From the NCBI GenBank assembly GCA_963810485.1, contig CAWENQ010000007.1:62001-126000 (forward strand): a stretch of DNA of 64,000 bases, written 5' to 3'. Positions within the stretch are counted from its first letter, which is position 1. Every line of letters starts with the position of its first letter. The DNA is from DATKFM01 sp963810485 (lineage in GTDB: Bacteria; Pseudomonadota; Alphaproteobacteria; Dongiales; Dongiaceae). The position numbers were made by a program, and so were the translations under genes. Of the stretch, positions 45,644 through 53,301 are shown one piece after another. Under the pieces are notes generated by a model that did not search any database, had not been told where the DNA came from, and saw only the letters and a program-made list of their open reading frames with translations.

Positions 45644-45943
45644 CAGCGACCATTTGAGATCGAGAGCCGGCGGGGCGGCAGAATTCCATAGGTGGAAGAT
45701 GTATTGCCATAGCCAATCCCCAATGCAGAGCAGCGGTACAGGCTACACGCGCCGCCGCGCCAGGGAAAGCGGCCTGGCCATCGACGGGCAATTTGCCCGA
45801 GGCCTTTCGGACAAGTCTCTTTTGCTGCAATCCGTCGAGGTGGCAGATTCTCGTTGATTCTTAGATTAGCGGCTAAGTTTCGACGGCGTTGACAATGGTT
45901 GGAGTCCAATGCGTCGGCATAAAGTTGAAAGAGCAATTGCTGT

Positions 45944-46011
45944 CCCCTCGCCCTGCGAAGCGGGGAGAGGGTGCACAGATGTCGCAACGCGACAGCTGTG
46001 CGGGTGAGGGG
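45944..46011. repeat. Long intergenic palindromic element, copy A
   Basis: Outer arms CCCCTCGCCC and GGGTGAGGGG enclose two hairpins: CCCTGCGAAGCGGGG near the left arm and GCACAGaTGTCGC / GCGACAgCTGTGC near the right. The same plan is found inverted at 46115-46182 and again at 54423-54490 and 54631-54696. Confidence 0.8.
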
Positions 46012-46114
46012 ATGGGAGCACGAACCTTGCGAGCATTGCACGAACAAAGTGATGAACTAATCCGGCTTGTTCCTCTGGTGCAGCCGATGTTCGGGCGGCG
46101 GCATCGATGCCTGT

Positions 46115-46182
46115 CCCCTCACCCCGCAACATCCGCTGAACGCGGATGTTGCATCCCTCTCCCCGCTTCGCGGGGCGAGGGG
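46115..46182. repeat. Long intergenic palindromic element, copy B (inverted relative to copy A)
   Basis: Read on the minus strand this is CCCCTCGCCCCGCGAAGCGGGG followed by an 11-bp hairpin and GGGGTGAGGGG. The 11-bp hairpin (GCAACATCCGC / GCGGATGTTGC) has a different sequence from that of copy A but the same position. About 100 bases without a gene separate the two copies; the rest of 45644-46214 also holds no gene that I can support. Confidence 0.8.
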
Positions 46183-46265
46183 TCTTTATCATGCTTTAGC
46201 TGTGCCGGTAGCGACTAGACCAGAGAATTGAGTTCGCCCAGCAGCGCGGCGAAGCGGCCGCGCCG

Positions 46266-46676
46266 TCAGGATCGCGTGCCGTCGATCCGCAGGGACTTGC
46301 CCTCGAAATGGGCGCCGGCTTCGATGCCCAGGGTCTGGTGCGTCACGTCGCCCACCAGCTTGGCGGTCTTGGCCAGGGTGACCGACTGGCCCTTGAGCTG
46401 GCCGTTGAACGAGCCATGGACGCGGACGCTGTTGCTGGAAACCGTGCCGCGCACCTTGGCGCCCTCGCCGATGGTCAGCGTGGTGCTCTGGACGTCGCCC
46501 TCGACTTCGCCATCGATCTGGATGTCGCCGTTGCAGATCAGGTCGCCCTTGATCTTGAGATCGCGGCCGATGATGGACGGCGCCCCGTTGCCGTTGCTGC
46601 GCTGTGCAGGATCCAGCCTGGTCATCGGGGTTTGGGTCGGTTCAGGGGTAGCAGTCTTGTTATCTCTCGAGAACAT
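46266..46676 (-). CDS. Bactofilin
   Basis: A 136-residue polymer-forming cytoskeletal protein. The central domain is a right-handed beta-helix of short repeats: SIIGRDLKIKGDLICNGDIQ, IDGEVEGDVQSTTLTIGEGA, KVRGTVSSNSVRVHGSFNGQ and LKGQSVTLAKTAKLVGDV, the DUF583 pattern, flanked by disordered tails. Bactofilins scaffold cell-wall enzymes and polar or stalk structures. ATG 46676 has a GGAGG eight bases upstream; a GTG at 46691 is less likely. It is downstream of ptsI on the same strand. In frame 51 bases beyond its stop lies a short copy of the ptsI 3' end. Confidence 0.9.
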   Translation of the reverse strand: MFSRDNKTATPEPTQTPMTRLDPAQRSNGNGAPSIIGRDLKIKGDLICNGDIQIDGEVEGDVQSTTLTIGEGAKVRGTVSSNSVRVHGSFNGQLKGQSVTLAKTAKLVGDVTHQTLGIEAGAHFEGKSLRIDGTRS

Positions 46677-46836
46677 GTATCCAGCCTCCACATCGCTAAT
46701 GGGACGTCCTGCGTCCTGCCGTCTAGTTTTGGGGAAACATAGTTAAGGGGTCGTAAAGAGAAGCGGCGCGGCGCTCATTTCCCGGTGGATAACCCGGGCA
46801 TTTGCGCCCTGCAGCCTCGAACAGCAGAGGCGCAGG

Positions 46837-48625
46837 TCACGCCAGCGAATTGAAGTCGTCCAGCAGGGCCGCGATGCGGCCGGAGTCGGACTGGTCCATG
46901 ATGGTCCGCGCGCAGCGGGTGGCGGCCAGGAGGTCGATGGCGCGGATGCGCTGCTTCACCCGCGGCAGGGAATTGGCGGCCATGGACAGCTCGCGGATGC
47001 CCAGGCCCATCAGCAGGGCGGCATAGCGGGGATCGCCGGCGATCTCGCCGCAGACGCTGATGGGGATGCGGGCGCGCAGCGCGGCCTCGGTGGCGAACTG
47101 GATCAACCTGAGCACCGCCGGATGCAGCGGGTTATAGAGCGGCGCCACCTGCTCGTCGCCGCGGTCGATGGCCAGGGTGTACATGGTGAGGTCGTTGGTG
47201 CCGATGGCGAAGAAATCCGCCACCTGCGCCAGCGCATCGGCGGCGAGCGCCGCGCCCGGCACCTCGATCATCACGCCCAGCGGCGGCAGGGGATCGGCGA
47301 TCTTCACGCCGCGGCGCTTCATGCGGCGGGCCAGCGAGAGCAGGATCTCGCGCACCTGCTTGATCTCCGACACCGAGGAGATCATCGGCAGGAGGATGCG
47401 CAGGGGCCCGGATGCGCCGGCGCGCAGGATGGCGCCGAGCTGGGCCTCCAGCAGCTCGGGCTCCTTCAGCGACAGCCGGATGGCGCGCAGGCCGAGCGCC
47501 GGATTGGCGGCGTGGCCGTGGCGGTCGGCCAGGGCCGCCGCCAGCTTGTCGCCGCCGACATCGAGGGTGCGCACGGTCATCGGCCGCCCGTCGAGGCTGC
47601 GCATGAGGGCGCGCAGGGCCTGGTACTGCTCTTCCTCGTCCGGCAGATCGGCGCGGTTCATGTAGAGGAACTCGGTGCGCAGCAGGCCGACGCCTTCGGC
47701 GCCGGCGGCGACCGCCAGCTCCGCCTCGCGCGGCAGCTCCACATTGGCCAGGAGCGTGACGGCAGTGCCGTCGCGGGTGACCGCGGGCAGGCGGCGCAGG
47801 CTGGCGAGCTGGCGCTGGGCGCGCTCGAACTCCATCCGCCGCTCGCGATAGGCGGATAGCGTTGCCGGCTTCGGCCGGATGATGACGCGGCCCGAGCTGC
47901 CGTCGATGATGACGATGTCGCCGACCTGCACCTCGAGCACCAGCTGCGCCAGGCCGAGCACGGCGGGCAGGCCCAGGGAGCGCGCCATGATGGCGGTATG
48001 GCTTTCCGAGCCGCCGATGGCCGTCGCGAAGCCGCCCACATGGGCCGGATCCATCAGCGCGGTGTCGGCGGGCGACAGCTCCTCGGCGATGATGATGCTG
48101 CCTTCCGGCAGCTTCGAGAAGGCCTGGTAGGGGCTCTTGGTCAGGTTGCGGATCAGGCGGTCGCCGACTTCGCGGATGTCGTCGGCGCGCGCCGCGAGAT
48201 AGGCATCCTCGAGCTGGGCGAAGCTGTTGGCCACCTCGGTGATCTCGGCGCGCGACGGCGGCTTCGGCGTTGGCATGGGTTTCGGCGATGCGTTTTTCCA
48301 CGCCCCGCACCACGCGGGAGCCGGTCAGCATCTGCAGCCGCGCATCCAGGAGGAAGCCGAGCTCTTCCGCCGCGGCGCCCGGCAGATCGGCGGATTTGGT
48401 CTTCAGCTTGCGCAATTGGCGCTGGGATTTCTCGACTGCGTCCTTGAAACGCTCCAGCTCGGCCGGCAGCTTGTCTTCATCCACGGTGTATTCGGGGATG
48501 TCGACGGAACCCGCCTCCATCACATGGGCGGGGCCGATGGCGATGCCGAGGGAGACGCCGAGCCCATCGATGATGCGCTCGCGCGTCTTGCGCCTGGCGA
48601 CGCCGCGTTTCTTCTCACTCTTCAT
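46837..48625 (-). CDS. ptsI: Phosphoenolpyruvate-protein phosphotransferase (PTS enzyme I), frameshifted near 48250
   Basis: Takes phosphate from PEP and gives it to HPr, heading a regulatory PTS. From ATG 48625 the first frame gives RIIDGLGVSLGIAIGPAHVM, EELGFLLDARLQMLTGSRVV and GVEKRIAETHANAEAAVA, then turns to nonsense. The next frame continues with AEITEVANSFAQLEDAYLAA, the phosphohistidine site IGGSESHTAIMARSLGLPAV, VGLLRTEFLYMNR, PMISSVSEIKQVREIL, DFFAIGTNDLTMYTLAIDR and CGEIAGDPRYAALLMGLG. One extra base in GGCGCGCG at 48248-48257 explains the break; the corrected protein has about 595 residues. There is no N-terminal GAF domain. It overlaps ptsH by 11 bases. Confidence 0.9.
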
Positions 48626-48914
48626 CGAAGCGGCGCTCCACCAGCGCGACCAGGGCGGCGAGCGCCTCGGCCTTGGCGGCGCCCTTGGTGCGGATCTCGA
48701 TCTCCGAGCCCGGGCTGGCGGCCAGCATCATCAGCCCCATGATCGAAGCGCCGGAGACGGTCATGTCGCCCTTCTGCACCGTCACCTCGGCGGTGAAGGT
48801 GGTGGCCAGCTTGACGAATTTCGCCGCCGCGCGCGCATGCAGCCCGCGCTGATTGCGGATCGTCACCCAGCGGGAGAGCGCGTCTGACGAAGCTGGCGGC
48901 TGGTCGTTGGGCAT
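48615..48914 (-). CDS. ptsH: HPr phosphocarrier protein
   Basis: A small PTS carrier of 99 residues from ATG 48914. The phosphorylated histidine is H26 in NQRGLHARAAAKFVKLA. The regulatory serine loop is present as TVSGASIMGLMMLAASPG (S57), the site that HPr kinase modifies, consistent with hprK upstream. The N-terminus is about 12 residues longer than usual; the frame stays open to 48977. Sugar-specific PTS permeases are absent here, so the module most likely has a regulatory role, as in other Alphaproteobacteria. Confidence 0.93.
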   Translation of the reverse strand: MPNDQPPASSDALSRWVTIRNQRGLHARAAAKFVKLATTFTAEVTVQKGDMTVSGASIMGLMMLAASPGSEIEIRTKGAAKAEALAALVALVERRFDEE

Positions 48915-49055
48915 TCGTTCTAATTCGATGCAAGAAACAGTTTGATTCGAACTCACCGATGCACCACAGGGGAACACAGAGGCAGGGGGTGACGGTCAGG
49001 AGCGCGCTACTTGTCCGGAAAACTAAATTGGCGCGCCAGGCGCGCCGTAGGACTT

Positions 49056-49565
49056 CTACAAACCGGTCATGCATCGGTGTTCGTGACAGGCCAACCCTCG
49101 TCTTATCCGCAAGGGGTAGGGGTCATCTGTGTGCGTCTGTGGTTCCAAGACTCCAATACATTGCCTGGCGTCGGCGAGGAGTTGGGAGGCGACGTTGATG
49201 TATTTTCGGCCGGCGTCCTGGGCGGCGGCGACGGCCGCCTGCAGCTTCGCGGTTTTTCGCAAGGAGGCGAGCTTGATCAGCATCGGCAGGTTGATGCCGG
49301 CGACCACTTCCACATTGGCGCGGTCGAGCACGGAGATGGCGAGATTGGACGGCGTGCCGCCGAACATGTCGGTCAGCAGCACCACGCCGTCGCCGTCATC
49401 CACCTTGGCCACGGACTCCAGGATCTCCTTGCGGCGCTGCTCCATATTGTCGTCGGCGCCGATACAGATGGCGGCGACGCCGGTCTGGGGCCCCACCACA
49501 TGCTCGAGCGCGGAGACGAATTCCTGCGCCAGGCGGCCGTGGGTGACGAGTACCATTCCGATCAT
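49056..49565 (-). CDS. PTS EIIA component, mannose/fructose (EIIA-Man) type, with an unusual C-terminal tail
   Basis: Accepts phosphate from HPr. The protein begins MIGMVLVTHGRLAQEFVSAL, with the phospho-histidine H9 in LVTHG, and contains VVLLTDMFGGTPSNLAISVL and VVAGINLPMLIKLASLR, the EIIA-Man signature. The family usually ends near GRKYINVASQLLA at about residue 133; here 35 further residues (DARQCIGVLEPQTHTDDPYP and on) follow that look like translation of non-coding DNA. ATG 49565 follows AAGGAAAAG. It sits between rapZ and ptsH, the standard order in the alphaproteobacterial hprK-rapZ-EIIA-HPr-EI cluster. Confidence 0.92.
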   Translation of the reverse strand: MIGMVLVTHGRLAQEFVSALEHVVGPQTGVAAICIGADDNMEQRRKEILESVAKVDDGDGVVLLTDMFGGTPSNLAISVLDRANVEVVAGINLPMLIKLASLRKTAKLQAAVAAAQDAGRKYINVASQLLADARQCIGVLEPQTHTDDPYPLRIRRGLACHEHRCMTGL

Positions 49566-49602
49566 TGAGCTTTTCCTTTGTTCGTTCCGGCGCGGCGTCG
49601 GA

Positions 49603-50571
49603 TCAACCGGCGGCCGGTGGATTGTCGTTGGGGGAGGTTGAGGAAGTCTTTCCCGCGAGGTCGATATCCCGGTGGCGAAGATGCACGCCGCGCCCCTGCC
49701 CCTTCAGCCAGGCGGCAAGGCGCTCGGCCTGATGGACCGAGCGGTGGCGGCCGCCGGTGCAGCCGATGGCGATGGTGACATAGCTCTTGCCCTCGCGGTC
49801 ATAGGCCGGCAGCAGCGGCGCCAGCATTGACGTCAGCGAGGTGAAAAACGGTGCAAAAGCGGGATCGGCCTCGATGAAATCGGCGACGGCGGCGTCGCGC
49901 CCGGTGTGGGGCCGCAGCGTTTCGTTGTAATGGGGATTGCGCAGGAAGCGCACATCGAACACCAAGTCGGCTTCCCGCGGCAGGCCTTCGCGGTAGGAGA
50001 AGGAGATCACCGACAGCGCCGCCTGGGTCTGCTCGACCGCAAAGTGACCGAGCAGCATCTGCTTGAGATCGCCGAGGCGCAGCTCGCTGGTATCGATGGC
50101 GACATCGGCGATATGCCGCAGCGGCGCCAGCAGCGCGCGCTCCTGGGCGATGCCGTCGATGACAGGACGGTCGGACGCGAGCGGATGGCGGCGGCGGGTC
50201 TCCTTGAAGCGGCGCTGCAGGATGTCGTCGCTGCAGTCGAGATAGAGCAGGCGCAACTCGATGCCCGGAAGTTCCCGCAGCCGCGCCATATGCTGCTCCA
50301 GCGCGGCGACGGAAAAATCCCGGGTGCGGCTGTCGACGCCGATGGCGATCGGCCGCGCCAGCATCTCCGGATTCTCCATCAGGCCGCCGAGCAGGAACAG
50401 CGGCAGATTGTCGACGGCTTCGTAGCCCATGTCCTCCAGCGCCTTCAGCGCCGAGCTGTGGCCGGCGCCGGACAAGCCGGTGACCAGCAGCAGACGCCGC
50501 GCATCGGCAGCGCGGCGCGGGCTGGTCTCGGGCGCGCTGCCGCGGGAGGCCGTCATGACGGGGTGGCTCAT
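49603..50571 (-). CDS. rapZ: RapZ-family nucleotide-binding protein with altered Walker A motif
   Basis: In E. coli RapZ is the adapter that presents GlmZ sRNA to RNase E; in Alphaproteobacteria the role is less clear. The 322-residue protein has a P-loop-like TGLSGAGHSSALKALEDMGYEA where the invariant lysine is replaced by H38, then AVDNLPLFLLGGL, the Walker B-like LRLLYLDCSDDILQRRFKET, FSYREGLPREADLVFDVRFL, NPHY, and the C-terminal ribonucleotide-binding IAIGCTGGRHRSVHQAERLA. Its start overlaps the hprK stop by 4 bases. The frame is intact along its full length, so the Lys-to-His change is not a frame artefact. M6 (50556) is an alternative start. Confidence 0.93.
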   Translation of the reverse strand: MSHPVMTASRGSAPETSPRRAADARRLLLVTGLSGAGHSSALKALEDMGYEAVDNLPLFLLGGLMENPEMLARPIAIGVDSRTRDFSVAALEQHMARLRELPGIELRLLYLDCSDDILQRRFKETRRRHPLASDRPVIDGIAQERALLAPLRHIADVAIDTSELRLGDLKQMLLGHFAVEQTQAALSVISFSYREGLPREADLVFDVRFLRNPHYNETLRPHTGRDAAVADFIEADPAFAPFFTSLTSMLAPLLPAYDREGKSYVTIAIGCTGGRHRSVHQAERLAAWLKGQGRGVHLRHRDIDLAGKTSSTSPNDNPPAAG

Positions 50572-51008
50572 GGGGGGCGGATTATGCGGCTGGCCTGCCG
50601 GACCGCAAGCCGAACTTTGGTCGGCGCCGAGGCTTCGAAAGGGGCCAGCCGGATGCGAAATAGTTCAATCTCTAGAATGGTTTCGGTCTGATTTTCGGGC
50701 ATACGCTCGATGCTCTCGGGGGCCGCCAAATCGACCAGCAAGGCGAGCCGGACGGCCGGGCCGGCCCCCACCTCGACGATACCGAGGCCGCGCACCTCGA
50801 TCCTGCCCTTGAGCTCCGGCGGCGCTTGCGGCGGGAAACGGGCTGTCAGCGTGCCGCTTTCAGCCTGGAGGTCGACGCCGTCATCCGCCACCAGCGCCGC
50901 GCCTTCGTCGATCAACCGCAAGGCCAGATCCGACTTGCCGCTGCCCGGCGCGCCGCGGATCAAGACGCCGCGGCTGTCGATGGCGACGCAGGTGGCCTGG
51001 ATGAACAT
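50568..51008 (-). CDS. hprK: HPr kinase/phosphorylase, short alphaproteobacterial form
   Basis: Phosphorylates the regulatory serine of HPr. The 146-residue protein corresponds to the C-terminal catalytic half of the Gram-positive enzyme. It has the Walker A motif IRGAPGSGKSDLALRLID (19-26 for GAPGSGKS), ALVADDGVDL with the catalytic aspartates, and LKGRIEVRGLGIVEV, the HprK signature. ATG 51008 has AGGGAG upstream; the frame is open to 51077. It is the first gene of the leftward hprK-rapZ-EIIA-ptsH-ptsI run. In most relatives chvI-chvG lies directly upstream; here 3.8 kb with a retron-like unit intervenes. Confidence 0.93.
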   Translation of the reverse strand: MFIQATCVAIDSRGVLIRGAPGSGKSDLALRLIDEGAALVADDGVDLQAESGTLTARFPPQAPPELKGRIEVRGLGIVEVGAGPAVRLALLVDLAAPESIERMPENQTETILEIELFRIRLAPFEASAPTKVRLAVRQASRIIRPP

Positions 51009-51191
51009 AGAGGACTCCCTGTGCCCGCATCGGATCATCGCGCCTGAGGGCTTGCCCGCGCAAACGGGATTCACCAAAGGCAGCGTGTAAAGTTCTCAAC
51101 TCTAATACCATATGTTCGCTGGTGCTTCATGCAGCTACTCAACGCGCGCGCGAATTGACAGGGCGGATATGCACGCCAACTATGGGTGCCA

Positions 51192-51357
51192 GGCGGGCAC
51201 TTCAAGAAATCCTGGCGTCTGGACTTTCGAGTCTGACGGCGGGATCTCCGGGGCTACCCAGGGGAAACTTCCGACGCGTGCATCACATGGCGTGATCTCC
51301 CGTAGGCCTTCGTCCTACTGCTGATCACGCGATAGCAGAGAGGTTGAAGTGCCCGCC
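51192..51357 (+). ncRNA. Putative retron msr-msd RNA flanked by a 14-bp a1/a2 inverted repeat
   Basis: GGCGGGCACTTCAA (51192-51205) is exactly complementary to TTGAAGTGCCCGCC (51344-51357), 138 bases apart and ending 28 bases before the reverse-transcriptase start. This is the geometry of retron a1/a2 repeats. G51206, directly after a1, is the natural candidate for the branching guanosine. Inside, CGTC-TG-GACT-TTCG-AGTC-T-GACG (51216-51238) forms a UUCG-capped stem as in an msr, and CGCGTG-C-ATCA (51275-51285) pairs with TGAT-CACGCG (51322-51331) to form a long msd-like stem capped by GTAGG-CCTTCGT-CCTAC (51302-51318). The branch point and RNA ends are inferred, not shown. Confidence 0.72.
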
Positions 51358-51385
51358 GCGGCGGCAGTTTCATGGATGTCGATGC

Positions 51386-52711
51386 ATGAAGGCCAGAGAC
51401 ACTGTCGCCCGCGCCCTCGCCATTGTTCTGCTCGCTGGCGCATGGACGGAGCCTGCGCTGCGGCGCCGCGCGCAAGGCATGCTTGGCCGCTCGACGCGAC
51501 GATCGCAAGAGGCGCTGATCGGCGAGATACTCGGTGCGATCCGCACCGGCTATCCGCCGTCGCCCGACTGGCTGGCGAGTTTTCTGCTGGCGTCGCCGAG
51601 GTTCGAACGCGCTGCCGCGCTCTTGCGGCAAAGCCGGGCGGCGATCCTGCCGACGCTCGAACCGGCCGAGTTCACGCCGGCAGCAAAGTTTGCCGATCTC
51701 CATATCCCCCGTCTCGCCACGGCGGGCGAACTCGCGGAATGGCTGGGGATCACCGCCGCGCAGCTTCTGTGGTACGCCGACGCGGATCACCGCTTGCGGC
51801 GTGAACGGGATCCGGCGTTGCGGCATTATCACGATATGTTCGCAGCGAAGCGAAGCGGGCCGCCGCGCCTGATCGAGGCGCCGAAGCCGCGGCTCAAGGC
51901 GATGCAGCGGCGGATTCTCAAGGAAATCCTGGATACTGTGCCATGCCATGACCGCGCTCACGGCTTCGTCGCCGGCCGTTCCTGCCTCAGCGCGGCGCAG
52001 GTCCATGCCGGCGAAGCAGTGATCATCGCAGCCGATCTCACGAACTTCTTTCCCATGACGCCCTTGCGCCGCGTGCATGGCATCTTCCGCAGCCTGGGTT
52101 ATCCTTGGGCCGTGGCACGGTTGCTCACGGGACTTTGCAGCACGGCCACGCCATCGCCGCTGTTCCTTACTTTACCTGCGGGGCGGCGCCACGATTGGGC
52201 CACGCGGCAGATGTACGCCGCGCCGCATCTGCCCCAGGGGGCACCGACATCACCGGCGCTGGCGAACCTCGCCGCGCGGTCGCTCGATTGCCGCCTGCAC
52301 GGCCTCGCCCGCAGCAGAGACGCTGCCTACACGCGCTATGCCGACGATCTGGTGTTTTCCGGCGACGGGGATCTCGCCGGCGGGTCGGCGCGGTTTCTCG
52401 CCGCGGTGAAGGAGATCGCAGGCGACGAAGGCTACCGGTTGAACGCGCGAAAGACGCGCATCATGGGCCGCGGCGGCGCACAACGCATTACCGGCCTGAT
52501 CGTCAATGATCATGTCAATCTGCCGCGCGCCGACTATGATTCACTGAAGGCAATCCTGCACAATTGCCGCATGAACGGGCCGCAAGCAGCAAATCGCGCC
52601 GACCGGCACGATTTTCGCGCCCATATAGCCGGGCGCGTGGCCTGGGCGGAAGCCGTCAATCCTGCGCGTGCCTTGAAGCTCCGCCGGATGTTCGAGGAGA
52701 TCCGCTGGTAG
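51386..52711 (+). CDS. Retron-type reverse transcriptase
   Basis: A 441-residue reverse transcriptase. Seen directly: the first catalytic aspartate D217 in IIAADLTNFFPM, LPQGAPTSPALANLAARSLD (from residue 282), the catalytic YTRYADDLVFSG with YADD at 318-321, and the thumb-side LNARKTRIMGRGGAQRITGLIVND. The entry segment LIEAPKPRLKAMQRRILKEI and HGFVAGRSCLSAAQVHAGEA are of the retron type; the usual NAxxH and VTG retron motifs appear as AAQVH and ITG. About 110 N-terminal residues (VARALAIVLLAGAWTEPALR onward, ending LAEWLGITAAQLLWYAD) resemble, from memory, the extension of myxobacterial retron enzymes. ATG 51386 is the first in-frame ATG after the a2 repeat. No maturase, Cas1 or protease domain is fused. 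Confidence 0.9.
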   Translation: MKARDTVARALAIVLLAGAWTEPALRRRAQGMLGRSTRRSQEALIGEILGAIRTGYPPSPDWLASFLLASPRFERAAALLRQSRAAILPTLEPAEFTPAAKFADLHIPRLATAGELAEWLGITAAQLLWYADADHRLRRERDPALRHYHDMFAAKRSGPPRLIEAPKPRLKAMQRRILKEILDTVPCHDRAHGFVAGRSCLSAAQVHAGEAVIIAADLTNFFPMTPLRRVHGIFRSLGYPWAVARLLTGLCSTATPSPLFLTLPAGRRHDWATRQMYAAPHLPQGAPTSPALANLAARSLDCRLHGLARSRDAAYTRYADDLVFSGDGDLAGGSARFLAAVKEIAGDEGYRLNARKTRIMGRGGAQRITGLIVNDHVNLPRADYDSLKAILHNCRMNGPQAANRADRHDFRAHIAGRVAWAEAVNPARALKLRRMFEEIRW

Positions 52712-52795
52712 CGGCGCGAATCAACCCAGCGCAGCCCTCGCGGCCAACATATTTGCCTTGCACGAACAGCCGATGGTGGGGCTTGGCCGAATGGA

Positions 52796-53074
52796 CTAAC
52801 TCGCGGTTGTCGGATCGATCATCCTTTTGATTTCCGTGATCTTGGTCGCCGGAAATCCGCTGAGCTCCGAATGCTTGCGGATGACCGCCTCGTCCTTGGC
52901 CAGATAGACGCAGAACGTCTTGTTGTCGGCGACGAAGCTTTCGACCCATTGAATCTCCTTGCCGATCTGCTGCAGCGCGTCGTTCGACTTGGCGGCGGCG
53001 CCGCGCAGCTGATCGCGGTCGAGGCCGCCGACTTTCGGGATGTCCCGCTCGATGATGAATTTACGCAAGGCCAA
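52796..53074 (-). CDS. DUF4242 family small protein
   Basis: A 92-residue protein from TTG 53074 with AGGAGA seven bases upstream. The sequence KFIIERDIPKVGGLDRDQLRGAAAKSNDAL, IQWVESFVADNKTFCVYLAKD and EAVIRKHSELSGFPATKI matches the DUF4242 ferredoxin-like fold, whose Streptomyces relative binds nickel; histidine in RKHSELSGFP is the conserved site. Function is unknown. It points toward the reverse transcriptase (convergent), which makes it an unlikely co-transcribed retron partner. Confidence 0.8.
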   Translation of the reverse strand: MALRKFIIERDIPKVGGLDRDQLRGAAAKSNDALQQIGKEIQWVESFVADNKTFCVYLAKDEAVIRKHSELSGFPATKITEIKRMIDPTTAS

Positions 53075-53301
53075 GGCACAATCTCCTCTTCTCTGTGTTT
53101 ACGCTAGGCAACAAAGTTCAAGACCCTCACTTGCCGCCGGCCATTATGGCGCTGTTTTCATCTCAAATGCCATAAGCCTGCAGCAGCAACGCCGGCAGAA
53201 CCCGCTTGCCCGGGCGCTGCGTCCTGAGAGAATGACGCTCTCGCTATCCAACCGTCGACAAAGCATTCGACGCGATAAGGCCAGGCCCTGAAACGATCAG
53301 C

